Of a stretch of DNA of 64,000 nucleotides, positions 46,654-62,658 are shown piece after piece. Made by a program: the position numbers and the translations under genes. Origin of the DNA: Cellulomonas fimi (GTDB lineage: Bacteria; Actinomycetota; Actinomycetes; Actinomycetales; Cellulomonadaceae); NCBI RefSeq assembly GCF_028583725.1, contig NZ_CP110680.1, positions 2,728,001-2,792,000 of the forward strand, written 5' to 3'. The notes below the pieces were generated by a model. The model did not search any database and was not told the origin of the DNA. It saw only the letters and a program-made list of their open reading frames with translations. The stretch's first letter is position 1; each line of letters starts with the position of its first letter.

Positions 46654-47754
46654 TCAGCGCACCCGGCGCCCGCGCAGGACGACCGCCGCGGGGTCCGCCA
46701 GCACGCGCACGTCCTCCCGCGGGTCCGCGGTGTAGACGACGAGGTCCGCCGACGCACCCTCGGTCAGGCCGTCGACGCCGAGCCACGCGCGGGTCCGCCA
46801 GCTCGCGGCGGCGACGACGTCGCGGTCGGGGATGCCCGCCCGCGCCATCTCGGCGGCCTCCTCGGCGATGCGGCCGTGGCCGATCGTGCCGCCCGCGTCG
46901 GTGCCGACGAGCACGGGCACGCCGGCGTCGTGCAGGTCGCGCACGTGGGCGTACCGCCGCTCCCCCATGGCCCGCATGCGCGCGGCGAACACCGGGTAGC
47001 GCTCGGCGCCCTGGGCGGCGATCGACGGGAACTGCGCGACCTGCAGGAGCGTCGCGGTCACGGGGACGCCGGCGGCGGCGATGCGCTCGACGTGCTCGGG
47101 GCTCGCGCCCGTGGCGTGCTCGAGGCAGTCGACGCCCGCGTCGAGCAGGTCGTCGAGCGACTCGGTCGCGAACGTGTGCGCCGTGACGCGCGCGCCCGCG
47201 TCGTGCGCGGCGGCGACGGCCTCGATCAGCACGTCGCGGGGCCACAGCGGGCGCAGGTCGCCGTCGGCGCCGAGGTCGCGGTCGATCCAGTCGGCGACGA
47301 GCTTGACCCAGCCGTCGCCGCGCGCGGCCTCCTCGCGGACGGCGGCGGGCAGCTCCTCGACGGACTCGAGCTCGCGGCCGTAGTGCCGCAGGTACCGCTT
47401 GGGGCGCGCGAGGTGGCGGCCGGACCGGACGAGGCGGGGAAGGTCGTCGCGCGCGTGGACCCAGCCGGTGTCGGCGGGCGAGCCCGCGTCGCGGACCAGC
47501 AGCACGCCGGAGTCGCGGTCGTCGAGCGCCTGCTTCTCGGCCGTGGCGTCGTCGACCGGGCCGTCGGCGGCGAGGCCGATGTGGCAGTGCACGTCGACCA
47601 GGCCCGGCAGCACCCAGCCATCGAGCACCGCTGACGGCGACGTGGCAGGACGCGAGAACGTCATGCGCCCGCCGACGACCCACGCCTCGCCGACCTCGCG
47701 GTCGTCGTCGAGCACGACGGTCCCGCGCAGGTGCAGGACGTCGCCGCCGGTCAT
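46654..47754 (-). CDS. Metal-dependent amidohydrolase family protein
   Basis: A 366-residue amidohydrolase-superfamily enzyme of unknown substrate. The metal-binding HxH is in [11 protein letters not shown], later ligands in [10 protein letters not shown] and DCLEHATGA, and the final aspartate in [22 protein letters not shown] segment may supply the bridging lysine. The small beta-sandwich is formed by the N-terminal ~45 residues ([21 protein letters not shown]) and the C-terminal [18 protein letters not shown]. The ATG at 47754 is 4 bp after the ffh stop, so the gene is co-transcribed with ffh. Confidence 0.85.
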   Translation of the reverse strand: MTGGDVLHLRGTVVLDDDREVGEAWVVGGRMTFSRPATSPSAVLDGWVLPGLVDVHCHIGLAADGPVDDATAEKQALDDRDSGVLLVRDAGSPADTGWVHARDDLPRLVRSGRHLARPKRYLRHYGRELESVEELPAAVREEAARGDGWVKLVADWIDRDLGADGDLRPLWPRDVLIEAVAAAHDAGARVTAHTFATESLDDLLDAGVDCLEHATGASPEHVERIAAAGVPVTATLLQVAQFPSIAAQGAERYPVFAARMRAMGERRYAHVRDLHDAGVPVLVGTDAGGTIGHGRIAEEAAEMARAGIPDRDVVAAASWRTRAWLGVDGLTEGASADLVVYTADPREDVRVLADPAAVVLRGRRVR

Positions 47755-47758
47755 GGCG

Positions 47759-49360
47759 TCAGCGTCCGAGGAAGCGGTCCAGCCCGGCGGGGAGCTGCAG
47801 GTCCGCCGGGTCGACGTCCTGCTGCGCGGGCTGCTGGCCGAGGCCGAACGCGGAGCCGGACGCCGCCGGCGTCGCGGGACCGCGCTCGAGCGCCGCGCGC
47901 TCCTGGGCGGCGCGCTTCGCGGGGTTGCCCGACTTGCCCTTGACCTTGCGCGCGGGTGCCGCCGTCCGGCCGCGGGACTTCTTGCCACCCATCCCGGGCA
48001 GGTTGCCCATGCCCGGCATGCCCGGCATGCCGCCGCCCTTGGCCATCTGACGCATCATCTTCTGCGCGCCGTCGAACCGCTCGACGAGCTGGTTGATGTC
48101 CGTCGGCGTGGTCCCGGAGCCGCGGGCGATGCGGGCGCGGCGCGAGCCGTTGATGATCTTCGGGTTCTGCCGCTCGGCGGGTGTCATCGAGCGGATGATC
48201 GCCTCGATGCGGTCGACCTCACGCTCGTCGAAGCTGTCGAGCGCCTCCCGCATCTGGCCCATGCCCGGGAGCATCCCGAACATGTTCTTCAGGGGGCCCA
48301 TCTTGCGGAGCTGCTGCATCTGCACGAGGAAGTCCTCGAGCGTGAAGTCCTCGCCGCTGACGAGCTTGCCCGCCATCTTCTCGGCCTGCTCGGCGTCGAA
48401 CGCCTTCTCGGCCTGCTCGATGAGCGTGAGGACGTCGCCCATGTCGAGGATGCGCGACGCCATGCGGTCGGGGTGGAAGACCTCGAAGTCCGTGAGCTTC
48501 TCGCCCGTGGACGCGAAGAGGATCGGGCGGCCCGTGACCGACGCGACCGACAGCGCCGCACCGCCGCGCGCGTCGCCGTCGAGCTTCGAGAGCACGACAC
48601 CGGTGAAGCCGACGCCGTCCGCGAAGGCCTGCGCGGTGGTGACCGCGTCCTGGCCGATCATCGCGTCGATGACGAAGAGGATCTCGTCGGGCTCGACCGC
48701 GTCGCGGATGTCGGAGGCCTGCTGCATGAGGTCGGCGTCGACGCCGAGGCGGCCCGCGGTGTCGACGATGAGGACGTCGTGCTGGCGGTTGCGCGCGGTC
48801 TCGAGACCCTGGCGGGCGACGGAGACCGGGTCGGCGCCGGCGGGCAGGTAGTCGTCGGAGCCCTGGTTGCCGGGGTGCGGCGCGTACACCGGAACACCGG
48901 CCCGCTCCCCCACGACCTGCAGCTGGGTGACGGCGTTGGGGCGCTGGAGGTCGGCGGCGACGAGCAGCGGCGTGTGGCCCTGGTTCTTGAGGTGCAGCGC
49001 GAGCTTGCCCGCGAGCGTCGTCTTGCCCGCACCCTGCAGACCCGCGAGCAGGATGACGGTCGGCGGGCGCTTGGCGAACGTCAGCGGCCGGTTCTGGCCG
49101 CCGAGGATCGAGACGAGCTCGTCGTTGACGATCTTGACGACCTGCTGCGCGGGGTTGAGCGCCTGCGACACCTCGGCGGACAGCGCGCGCTCGCGCACGG
49201 CACCGGTGAACGAGCGCACGACCGGCACGGCGACGTCGGCGTCGAGCAGCGCCCGGCGGATCTCGCGCACGGTCGCGTCGATGTCGGCCTCGGACAGACG
49301 GCCCTTGGTGCGCAGGTTCTTGAAGGTCGACGTCAGTCGGTCGGACAGGGTGGCGAACAC
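47759..49360 (-). CDS. ffh: Signal recognition particle protein Ffh (SRP54)
   Basis: GTPase that delivers signal-sequence nascent chains to FtsY. The 533 residues have the N domain (MFATLSDRLTSTFKNLRTKGRLSEADI), the G domain with G1 LAGLQGAGKTTLAGKLA, VDTAGRLGVD and TKLDGDARGGAALS, and the methionine-rich M domain around GPLKNMFGMLPGMGQM and GMPGMPGMGN. A basic Ala-rich tail ends it. It follows glnD after a 24-bp gap. Confidence 0.97.
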   Translation of the reverse strand: MFATLSDRLTSTFKNLRTKGRLSEADIDATVREIRRALLDADVAVPVVRSFTGAVRERALSAEVSQALNPAQQVVKIVNDELVSILGGQNRPLTFAKRPPTVILLAGLQGAGKTTLAGKLALHLKNQGHTPLLVAADLQRPNAVTQLQVVGERAGVPVYAPHPGNQGSDDYLPAGADPVSVARQGLETARNRQHDVLIVDTAGRLGVDADLMQQASDIRDAVEPDEILFVIDAMIGQDAVTTAQAFADGVGFTGVVLSKLDGDARGGAALSVASVTGRPILFASTGEKLTDFEVFHPDRMASRILDMGDVLTLIEQAEKAFDAEQAEKMAGKLVSGEDFTLEDFLVQMQQLRKMGPLKNMFGMLPGMGQMREALDSFDEREVDRIEAIIRSMTPAERQNPKIINGSRRARIARGSGTTPTDINQLVERFDGAQKMMRQMAKGGGMPGMPGMGNLPGMGGKKSRGRTAAPARKVKGKSGNPAKRAAQERAALERGPATPAASGSAFGLGQQPAQQDVDPADLQLPAGLDRFLGR

Positions 49361-49384
49361 CGGGCGGTCCTCACGCTTCGGGGA

Positions 49385-51181
49385 TCACGGACGTCCCAGG
49401 GTACCTGTCAGGACCCGACCGGCCCGCGCGACGAGGTCGTCGACGAGCGTGCCGCGCCATGCGCTCCACGCCGCCGGTCCGGCCGCCGACGCGTCCGCCT
49501 CGGTCAGCGCGCGGAGCACCGCGAGCAGGTCGGCGCGGTGGTCGACCGCGTCGAGCAGGCGCGCGACCGTGGCGGGGTCGTCCGGGTCCGCGGTGGTCGC
49601 GAGGTCGACGAGCGTGAGGTGCTCGCGGACCAGGCGCGCGACGTCGGTCGCGACCTGGTCGTCGAACCCCATGCGCTGCACGATCGGCGCGGCGAGCCGC
49701 GCCCCCTCGACCGAGTGGTCCCCCGCGCCCGCGCGCTTGCCGATGTCGTGCAGCAGCGCCGCGAGCAGCAGCGTGTCGCCGAGCGCGAGGTCGCGGCGCG
49801 CGTGGCCCGCCCGCGCGACGGTCTCGACGAGGTGCCGGTCGACGGTGTGCCGGTGCACGGGCGAGCGCTGCGGCCGGTTGCGCACGCCGGCCCACTCCGG
49901 GATCCAGGTCGTCACGACGCCGGCCAGGTCGAGCGCCTCCCAGATGGGCACCTGCGCGTGCTCGGACGCGAGCAGCTGGAGGAAGTAGGACCGCGCCGCC
50001 TTGGGCCACGGCGTCGGCAGCGGGGGCGTGGCCGTGAGGCTCGCGACCGTCACGGGCGAGAGCGCGAGGCCCGTGCGGGCGGCGGTCGCCGCGGCGCGCA
50101 GCGAGAGCAGCGGGTCCTCGGCGGGGCGCGCGTCGACCGCGAGGACGATCTCGCCGTCGTGCTCCACGAGGTCCTCGGCGATGGGCCGCAGCCGCGGCGG
50201 GGTCCGGCGGCCGCGCACGAGCACCGGCTTGCGGGCCGGACGCTGCAGGGCCTGCCGGGCGTTGCGGGCGGTCGTGTCGAGCGCGTACGAGATGACGCGA
50301 CCGGCCTCGGCGACGCTCGCGAGGAGGTCGTCGCGGTCGTCGAACCCGACGAGCGCGGCGACCTCGTCCTGGTCGGCGAGCAGCAGCCGGTTGGTGTGGC
50401 GGCGCGTCGCGACCTGGACCGCGTCCCGCACGTCGAGCAGGTGCGCGTAGGCGTGGTCGACGGCGCCGTGCGGGCGGTCGGTCAGCCAGGTCGCGGCGAG
50501 CGCGCTGAGCACGACCGCGTCGCGGATCCCCCCGCGGGCCTCCTTGAGCTCGGGCTCGATGCGGTACGCGAGCTCGCCGTGCTGCTCCGCGCGCTGACGC
50601 GTCGACGACAGGAGCTCGGGCAGCCGGCGGCGTGCGGCGGACCGCCAGTCCTCCAGCAGGGCGGACTTGGCGCGCGCGATCACGACGGCGTCGCCCGCGA
50701 CCGGCTGGAGGTCGAGCAGCCCCACGGCCGCCGGCAGGTCCTTCGACGCCACCTGGCGGCACTGCGCGAGCGAGCGCACCGAGTGGTCGAGGTCGAGCCC
50801 GGCGTCCCAGATCGGGTACCAGAGGCGCTGCGCGAGCTCGGCGAGCTGCTCGGGCGAGTGCCCGCGCCCCTCGTGCACGAGCAGCAGGTCGAGGTCGCTC
50901 ACCGGGCTCGCGTCGCCGCGGCCGATGCTGCCCACCGCGCCGAGCGCGATGCCGTTGACGTCCTGCCCGTCCGTCGCCTGCTGCCAGAGCTCGGCGAGCC
51001 GGTGCCGGACCAGGTCGACGACGGCCGCGCGGCGCGCGACCCCGTCGGCGGTGGGACCCGTGAGGCGGGCGGCGAGGTCGAGCCGCTCGACGCGGAGGTC
51101 CCGCACCCCGACGAGGGGATGCGGGACCTCCGGCGACTCGTGCTCGGCCGCGCCCCCCGCGGGCGGCCGGTTCTGCGTCAT
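49385..51181 (-). CDS. glnD: [Protein-PII] nucleotidyltransferase GlnD, lacking C-terminal ACT domains
   Basis: Modifies PII (GlnB) on its T-loop tyrosine according to nitrogen status; in actinobacteria the modification is adenylylation. The 598 residues have the nucleotidyltransferase motif [22 protein letters not shown], a GlnD linker domain, and the HD domain with [23 protein letters not shown]. The protein stops about 100 residues after the HD motif, so the two ACT domains that sense glutamine in full-length GlnD are absent; ffh begins only 24 bp later. The ATG at 51181 is chosen; a GTG at 51229 inside glnB would add 16 residues. Confidence 0.9.
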   Translation of the reverse strand: MTQNRPPAGGAAEHESPEVPHPLVGVRDLRVERLDLAARLTGPTADGVARRAAVVDLVRHRLAELWQQATDGQDVNGIALGAVGSIGRGDASPVSDLDLLLVHEGRGHSPEQLAELAQRLWYPIWDAGLDLDHSVRSLAQCRQVASKDLPAAVGLLDLQPVAGDAVVIARAKSALLEDWRSAARRRLPELLSSTRQRAEQHGELAYRIEPELKEARGGIRDAVVLSALAATWLTDRPHGAVDHAYAHLLDVRDAVQVATRRHTNRLLLADQDEVAALVGFDDRDDLLASVAEAGRVISYALDTTARNARQALQRPARKPVLVRGRRTPPRLRPIAEDLVEHDGEIVLAVDARPAEDPLLSLRAAATAARTGLALSPVTVASLTATPPLPTPWPKAARSYFLQLLASEHAQVPIWEALDLAGVVTTWIPEWAGVRNRPQRSPVHRHTVDRHLVETVARAGHARRDLALGDTLLLAALLHDIGKRAGAGDHSVEGARLAAPIVQRMGFDDQVATDVARLVREHLTLVDLATTADPDDPATVARLLDAVDHRADLLAVLRALTEADASAAGPAAWSAWRGTLVDDLVARAGRVLTGTLGRP

Positions 51182-51203
51182 GTGCTGTGCGGGACCGTCC
51201 TGC

Positions 51204-54261
<3,058 letters not shown>

Positions 54262-54370
54262 AGTCTGGCTGGGCGGCGGGCGTGCGCGCGAGCCGGTCCC
54301 CCGACGCGCCGGTGCGACCTCGCCCACACGAAGCGGACCGGGGTCGGTCCAGGCGATCGGGTCCTGCGGG

Positions 54371-54709
54371 TCAGGCGCCGCGCTGGCGGGGCAGCGCCCG
54401 TGCGGCCTTGCGGCTCGCGCGCTGCAGCGTGTCCGCGAGGTCGTCGACCTGCAGGTACGGGTCGCCCTCGTCGGCGGTCGCGCGGAGGAACTCGTCGAGG
54501 GACACGTCGACGGGGCGGACCGCCGCAGCGGCCGCGGCCGCGGTCTGGTCGGCGTCCGGGTGCTTGCGTGCCGCCCAGCCCGCGCGGAACGCGCGCAAGG
54601 GGCCGTTGCGCTCCTCCCCGGGCGCGCCGGAACCCGCCGCGACGCCGGCGAGGATCAGCACGGCGAAGGCGACGAGGAGCGACACGAGGATCCCGACGAG
54701 CACAGCCAC
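54371..54709 (-). CDS. Small single-pass membrane protein, unknown function
   Basis: A 112-residue protein with one strong N-terminal TM helix (VLVGILVSLLVAFAVLILAGVAAGSG) and a cytoplasmic part rich in Ala and charged residues (DVSLDEFLRATADEGDPYLQVDDLADTL). The GTG at 54709 is preferred because GGAGG lies 8 nt upstream; a longer frame to 54754 has none. No known family is recognised. It lies between smc and ftsY, same strand. Confidence 0.7.
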   Translation of the reverse strand: MAVLVGILVSLLVAFAVLILAGVAAGSGAPGEERNGPLRAFRAGWAARKHPDADQTAAAAAAAVRPVDVSLDEFLRATADEGDPYLQVDDLADTLQRASRKAARALPRQRGA

Positions 54710-54826
54710 GGCACCATCCTCCGCGCCGCACCGTCCCGACGCGCGCGACGTCACCCGCGCGGCGGACAGCCCTCACACGATCTCCACACGCGCCGCCCGC
54801 ATCGTCCCGGTCGCCCGGGTCCGGGC

Positions 54827-57800
54827 TCAGACGGCGACGTCCTCGCGCATGCGCTGGCTCACCACGGTCGTGACGCCGTCGCCGCGCATCGTCACGCCGT
54901 AGAGCGCGTCGGCGATCTCCATCGTGCGCTTCTGGTGCGTCACGACGATGAGCTGGGAGTCCTCCTGCAGCTCGCGGAAGATGTCGAGGAGCCGCCCGAG
55001 GTTGGCGTCGTCGAGGGCCGCCTCGACCTCGTCCATGACGTAGAACGGCGACGGCCGCGCCTTGAAGATCGCGACGAGCAGCGCGACGGCGGTCAGCGAC
55101 CGCTCGCCGCCCGACAGCAGCGACAGCCGCTTGACCTTCTTGCCCGCCGGTCGCGCCTCGACCTCGATCCCGGTCGTGAGCATGTCGTCGGGGTCGGTGA
55201 GGACGAGCCGCCCCTCGCCGCCCGGGAACAGGCGCGGGAAGACGACGTCGAAGGCCGCGGCGGTGTCGCGGTAGGCGTCGGCGAACACCTGCTCGACGCG
55301 CTCGTCGATCTCCTTGACGATCTCCAGCAGGTCCGCGCGCGACTTCTTGAGGTCCGCGAGCTGGTCGGTGAGGAACTTGTGCCGCTCCTCGAGCGCGGCG
55401 AACTCCTCCAGCGCGAGCGGGTTGACGCGACCGAGGAGGGACAGCGCGCGCTCGGCGGCCTTGAGCCGCTTCTCCTGCTGCTCGCGCACGAACGGCACCG
55501 CGGTCGGTGTGTCGGGGTCGGGCTCGGTGCCGGGCGGGAGGACGACGGGCACGTCGCGGTGCGGGCCGAACTCGTCGAGGAGCACCTGGGGGTCGAGACC
55601 GAGCTCCTCGACCGCGCGGTTCTGCAGCTGCTCGATGCGCAGGCGCTGCTGCGTGCGCGCGACCTCGTCGCGGTGCGCGGCGTCGGTGAGCTGCGCGAGC
55701 TCGCGCGCGAGCTCGTCGACCCGGGCGCGCGTCGCGGACAGCTGCTGCTCACGCTCCGTGCGGGCGGCCTCCGCGGCCTCGCGCTCGGTCGACGCCTGGC
55801 GCAGCGAGCCCTCGATCGCGGCGAGCGCGTGCGCCGCGCCCTGCCCGACCGCGACGGCCGCGGCCGCCTGGCGGGCCCGCACGCGCTCGCGCTCGGCGGC
55901 CTTCTGCCGGGCGGCGCGCTCGGCCTCGGCGGCGCGCTCGAGCGACGCGGCACGACCCGACAGGGCTCGCGCGCGCTCCTCGCTCGTCCGGAGGGTCAGG
56001 CGGGCCTCCGTCTCGCGCGAGCGCGCGCCGGTCGCCAGGCCGGCCAGGGTGTCGCGGCGCTCGGTGGCCTCCGCGATGGTCGCCTCCGTGTCGACGGGCT
56101 CGTCCTCGGCGACCGCGAGGCGGGCGGTCAGGTCGGCGAGCTCGGCGGCGTCCGACTCGAGGGTCGCGGAGGCGGCCGTGAGCGACGCCTCGACGCGGTC
56201 CGCCTCGGCGCGCGCGGCCCGGACGGCGGACCCCAGGTGGCCCAGCTGCTCCGCGACGGCGGCCAGCGCGGCGTCGGACTCGTTCAGGCGGGCGAGCGTG
56301 CGGTCGTGCTCGTCGCGGGCGCGCTGCTGCTCGGCGGTGGCGGCGGCGATCTCGAACCGCAGCCGCTCGGCCGTGGCCGTGGCCTCGGCCGCTCCGCTGC
56401 GGGCCTGGTCGAGCGCGGCCTGCAGGTGTAGCGCGCTCGGTGCGGTCGCGGACCCGCCGGACGCCCGGTGGCGGGACAGGACGTCGCCCGCGCGGGTCGC
56501 GACGACGAGGTGCGGGTGCTGGGCGACGAGCGCGCGGGCGGTCGCGAGGTCGTCCACGACGACGACGTCGGCGAGCAGCGCGCGCACGGTCGCCTGGACG
56601 TGCGGTGGCGCCGTGACGAGGTCCACCGCGCGGTCGGCGCCCGGCGGCAGGTCCGGGACCGGGCTCGCGTCGGGCGCACCCGCGACCAGCAGCGTCGCGC
56701 GTCCGGCGTCCTCGGTGCGCAGCCAGCGCAGCGCGTCCACGGCGGCGTCGACCGACTCGACCGCCACGCCGTCGGCGAGGGCACCGAGGGCGGCGACGAC
56801 GGCCTCCTCGTCGCGTGCGTCGACCGCGAGCAGCGCCGCGACCGACCCGACCGTGCCGGTGAGCCCGTCGGCGGCGAGCAGCGCGCCCGCACCGTCCTTG
56901 CGCGTGAGGCTGAGCTCGAGGGTCTCGGCCCGCGCGACGAGGGCCCCGTGCTCGCGCTCGGCCTCGGACAGCCGCTGCTGCAGGTCCGTGAGCCGCTCGG
57001 TCGCGACGTCGAGTGCCTCGGCCGCGGCCTCGTGCGCGGCGTCGAGCCCTTCCTCGCCGGCCTCCACGCCCGCGACCTCGGACTCGAGCGCGACGAACTC
57101 GGTGTGCGCGGTGGCCTCACGCTCCCGGGCCGCGGCGAGCGTCTCGTGCAGGCGCCCGATCTCCGCCTGTGTCGCCTCGACGCGGCTGCGACGGGCCGCG
57201 ACCTGACCGGCGAGCCGGGCGACGCCCTCCCGCCGGTCGGCGGCGCCGCGCAGCGCGGTCGCGAGCTCCTTCTCCGCGGCCGTCGTCGCCTGCTCGGCCT
57301 CCTGGCGGGCCGTCACCGCCGCCTCGAGCGCGACGCGCGCCAGGTCGACCTCGGCGGCGAGCTCGGCCTCCGCGGCCCGGACACGCTCCGCCTGGGCGGC
57401 GAGGTCGTCGGGGTCCTGCCCACCCGTGCGCTCGGACCCGGCGCTGCCTAGCAGCCGGACGCGGTCCGCGGCGAGCGACGCCGTGCCCCGCAGCCGCTCA
57501 CGCAGCGACGACAGGCGGTACCAGACCTCGGTGACCTCCGTGAGGTGCGGGGTGGCCTTGGCGGCCTCGCGCTCCAGGGCGGCGAGCCCGTCACGCGCGG
57601 CGGCCAGCGCCTGCTCGACCTCGGCACGTCGGGCGAGCAGGGCGGACTCGTCGGCGATCTCCTGCTCGAGCGTCGCGCTGAGCTGCGCGAGGTCGTCGGC
57701 GAGCAGGCGGGCGCGCGCGTCGCGCAGGTCGGCCTGCACGACGGCGGCCTTGCGCGCGACCTCGGCCTGCCGGCCGAGCGGGCCAAGCTGGCGGCGGATC

Positions 57801-58390
57801 TCGCCCGTGAGGTCGCCGAGCCGCGTGAGGTTGGCCTGCATCGCGTCGAGCTTGCGGAGCGCCTTCTCCTTGCGCTTGCGGTGCTTGAGGACGCCCGCGG
57901 CCTCCTCGATGAAGCCGCGCCGCTCCTCGGGCGTCGCGCGCAGCACCGCGTCGAGCTGGCCCTGCCCGACGATCACGTGCATCTCGCGGCCCAGGCCGGA
58001 GTCGGACAGCAGCTCCTGGATGTCGAGCAGCCGACAGCCCTGCCCGTTGATCGCGTACTCGGACCCGCCGCTGCGGAACAGCGTCCGCGAGATCGTGACC
58101 TCGGTGTACTCGATCGGCAGCGCGCCGTCGGTGTTGTCGATGGTCAGCGCGACCTCGGCGCGGCCGAGCGGCGGGCGGCCGGCGGTGCCGGCGAAGATGA
58201 CGTCCTCCATCTTGCCGCCGCGCAGCGACTTGGCGCCCTGCTCCCCCATGACCCACGCGAGCGCGTCGACGACGTTCGACTTGCCCGACCCGTTCGGGCC
58301 GACGACGCAGGTGACGCCCGGCTCGAAGCTCAGCGTCGTCGCCGAGGCGAACGACTTGAACCCCCGCAGGGTGAGGGTCTTGAGGTGCAC
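54827..58390 (-). CDS. smc: Chromosome segregation protein SMC
   Basis: Large ATPase that with ScpA/B compacts and segregates the chromosome. The 1187 residues begin with the ABC head (LRGFKSFASATTLSFEPG, Walker A VVGPNGSGKSNVVDAL) and GEQGAKSLRGGKMEDVIF. Two very long Ala/Glu/Arg-rich coiled coils flank a hinge around residues 500-640. The C-terminal head has the ABC signature LLSGGERSLTAVALL and Walker B PFYVMDEVEAALDD. Length is typical. In many relatives rnc and mutM precede it; here ndk is downstream of DUF4233 instead. Confidence 0.97.
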   Translation of the reverse strand: MHLKTLTLRGFKSFASATTLSFEPGVTCVVGPNGSGKSNVVDALAWVMGEQGAKSLRGGKMEDVIFAGTAGRPPLGRAEVALTIDNTDGALPIEYTEVTISRTLFRSGGSEYAINGQGCRLLDIQELLSDSGLGREMHVIVGQGQLDAVLRATPEERRGFIEEAAGVLKHRKRKEKALRKLDAMQANLTRLGDLTGEIRRQLGPLGRQAEVARKAAVVQADLRDARARLLADDLAQLSATLEQEIADESALLARRAEVEQALAAARDGLAALEREAAKATPHLTEVTEVWYRLSSLRERLRGTASLAADRVRLLGSAGSERTGGQDPDDLAAQAERVRAAEAELAAEVDLARVALEAAVTARQEAEQATTAAEKELATALRGAADRREGVARLAGQVAARRSRVEATQAEIGRLHETLAAAREREATAHTEFVALESEVAGVEAGEEGLDAAHEAAAEALDVATERLTDLQQRLSEAEREHGALVARAETLELSLTRKDGAGALLAADGLTGTVGSVAALLAVDARDEEAVVAALGALADGVAVESVDAAVDALRWLRTEDAGRATLLVAGAPDASPVPDLPPGADRAVDLVTAPPHVQATVRALLADVVVVDDLATARALVAQHPHLVVATRAGDVLSRHRASGGSATAPSALHLQAALDQARSGAAEATATAERLRFEIAAATAEQQRARDEHDRTLARLNESDAALAAVAEQLGHLGSAVRAARAEADRVEASLTAASATLESDAAELADLTARLAVAEDEPVDTEATIAEATERRDTLAGLATGARSRETEARLTLRTSEERARALSGRAASLERAAEAERAARQKAAERERVRARQAAAAVAVGQGAAHALAAIEGSLRQASTEREAAEAARTEREQQLSATRARVDELARELAQLTDAAHRDEVARTQQRLRIEQLQNRAVEELGLDPQVLLDEFGPHRDVPVVLPPGTEPDPDTPTAVPFVREQQEKRLKAAERALSLLGRVNPLALEEFAALEERHKFLTDQLADLKKSRADLLEIVKEIDERVEQVFADAYRDTAAAFDVVFPRLFPGGEGRLVLTDPDDMLTTGIEVEARPAGKKVKRLSLLSGGERSLTAVALLVAIFKARPSPFYVMDEVEAALDDANLGRLLDIFRELQEDSQLIVVTHQKRTMEIADALYGVTMRGDGVTTVVSQRMREDVAV

Positions 58391-58480
58391 GCACGAAGCC
58401 TAGGACGTGAACGGCGGGCGGCCGGGGACGCTGGCCGCGTCCGCCGGCCGCCCGCCGTCGGTGTCAGTACCGGGTCGTGC

Positions 58481-58906
58481 TCACAGGGCCGGGAACCACA
58501 GCCCGATCTCGCGCGCCGCCGACTCCTCGCCGTCCGAGCCGTGCACGAGGTTCTGGATGACCTTGAGGCCCCAGTCGCGGGCCAGGTCGCCGCGGATCGT
58601 GCCGGGCGCGGCGACCGTCGGGTCGGTCGCCCCGGCGAGCGAGCGGAAGCCCTCGATCACGCGGTGCCCCTCGACGACCGCGGCCAGCACGGGGCCGGAC
58701 CGCATGAAGTCGACGAGCGGCTGCAGGAACGGCTTGCCGGCGTGCTCGGCGTAGTGCTCCGCGAGCAGGGCCTCGTCGGCCTCGCGGAGCTCGACGGCGA
58801 CGAGCGTGTAGCCCTTCGCCTCGATGCGACGCAGGATCTCCCCCACCAGACCCCGGCGGACTCCGTCGGGCTTGACGAGGACCAGGGTGCGCTGCGTGTC
58901 AGTCAT
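58481..58906 (-). CDS. ndk: Nucleoside diphosphate kinase
   Basis: Transfers phosphate from ATP to other NDPs through a histidine intermediate. The 141-residue protein has the conserved [64 protein letters not shown] and the active-site [16 protein letters not shown]. The ATG at 58906 (MTDTQRTLV) is chosen over one three codons earlier to match family length. It follows the DUF4233 gene. Confidence 0.96.
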   Translation of the reverse strand: MTDTQRTLVLVKPDGVRRGLVGEILRRIEAKGYTLVAVELREADEALLAEHYAEHAGKPFLQPLVDFMRSGPVLAAVVEGHRVIEGFRSLAGATDPTVAAPGTIRGDLARDWGLKVIQNLVHGSDGEESAAREIGLWFPAL

Positions 58907-58960
58907 GGCCGTCACCCTAACGGGGGCGGCTCGGCCGTCCGGTGACGTGTCCGTGAACGG

Positions 58961-59356
58961 TCAGGGGCCGACCATGCCGGGGTGCGCGGCGTCCCACTCG
59001 GCGCGCTCACGGTCGATGCGGCCGCCGACGCGCAGCGAGAACACCCACATCGCGGCGAACACCGCGCCGACCACGAACATCATCGGCACGACGAACCCGC
59101 AGGCCAGGACGACGACCTGCGCGACCGACCCCGCGACGTAGCCACCCGGCCGGCCGACCCACCCGGCGAGCACGAGCAGGACCACCGTGAGAGCGCCGCC
59201 GACCCACCACACGGTGGCGGTGTCGGCCACCCGCAGGCCGTACGCCACGAGCGTCGCGAAGAACACCACGAACGCCTCGAGGACGAGCATCGTCTGGGTG
59301 AACTGCGGCTTCGCGGGGCGCTTGCGGCGCACGGCCTGCGGGTCGGTCGAGCTCAT
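58961..59356 (-). CDS. DUF4233 membrane protein
   Basis: A 131-residue protein with four hydrophobic segments (MLVLEAFVVFFATLVAYGL, VWWVGGALTVVLLVLAG, VAGSVAQVVVLACGFVVPMMFVVGAVF and MWVFSL, some merged). The N-terminus is basic. DUF4233 proteins are found between folC and ndk in actinobacteria; here ndk is in place but folC is not, its position being taken by an MFS/TetR pair. The function is unknown. Confidence 0.88.
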   Translation of the reverse strand: MSSTDPQAVRRKRPAKPQFTQTMLVLEAFVVFFATLVAYGLRVADTATVWWVGGALTVVLLVLAGWVGRPGGYVAGSVAQVVVLACGFVVPMMFVVGAVFAAMWVFSLRVGGRIDRERAEWDAAHPGMVGP

Positions 59357-59365
59357 CGCGTCAGG

Positions 59366-61906
<2,541 letters not shown>

Positions 61907-61944
61907 TCACCCGGACCAGTGCGACGGCGCCCACGCGGCGAGGG

Positions 61945-62658
61945 TCAGACCTCGCCGAAGCCGCCCTCCACGGCGGCGAGCAGCGCGTCCCGCGCCTCGG
62001 CGGCCTGCGGACCCTCGGCCTCGACGACGATCTCTTGGCCCTGCACCGCCCCGAGCTTCATGAGCTGCAGGACGCTCGCCGCGTCCACGCCGTTGACCCG
62101 CACGCGCGCGTCGTAGCCCGCGAGCATCCGCGCGACGATCGCCGCCGGCCGCGCGTGCAGCCCGAGCGGGTTGCGCAGCACCGCCGAACCCCGCGCGACG
62201 TCGTCGCCCGCGGCCGTCGCGGCAGCCGGCTCGGTCGGGGGGACCGCCGCGAACGTCGTCCCCGCGTGCTCAGCCGCCGCGACGACGGCGTCGAGGTCCG
62301 CTCCCCCGTGCGCCGCGACCGCAGCCGCGACGGCCCCCTCCACGAACGGCGCGTCCGCCAGCCGCACGCGCACCGCGACCTCGGGCTCCGCGAGGTCGAG
62401 CACCGACTCCGCGGTGAGCACCGCCGACCCGAGGTCCGTCAGCACCACGGCCGACCGCTCGTCGGCGGTGGCCTCGCCCAGCGCCGCCTCGACCAGGTCG
62501 AAGCTCGTGCCCAGGCCGCCGTCGGGTCCACCGCCCGCCGCGAGCAGCAGCACGCCCGGCGCCATCTGGCCCGCGAGCTCGACCGCACCCTCGGCGAGGC
62601 CGCGCGAGTGCGACACGAGCACGAGCGCGACGCGGGCCGTCGCGCGTCCGGACGTCAC
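61945..62658 (-). CDS. dhaM: Dihydroxyacetone kinase phosphotransfer subunit DhaM fused to HPr
   Basis: Passes phosphate from the PTS to DhaL. The 237 residues have an N-terminal PTS EIIA(Man)-type domain (VALVLVSHSRGLAEGAVELAGQM with the active histidine about residue 17, GTSFDLVEAAL, VVLTDLGSAVL) and a C-terminal HPr domain (LRNPLGLHARPAAIVARM with its active histidine, SVLQLMKLGAVQG). No EI domain is present, unlike E. coli DhaM (IIA-HPr-EI). The GTG overlaps the dhaL stop (GTGA). Confidence 0.93.
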   Translation of the reverse strand: MTSGRATARVALVLVSHSRGLAEGAVELAGQMAPGVLLLAAGGGPDGGLGTSFDLVEAALGEATADERSAVVLTDLGSAVLTAESVLDLAEPEVAVRVRLADAPFVEGAVAAAVAAHGGADLDAVVAAAEHAGTTFAAVPPTEPAAATAAGDDVARGSAVLRNPLGLHARPAAIVARMLAGYDARVRVNGVDAASVLQLMKLGAVQGQEIVVEAEGPQAAEARDALLAAVEGGFGEV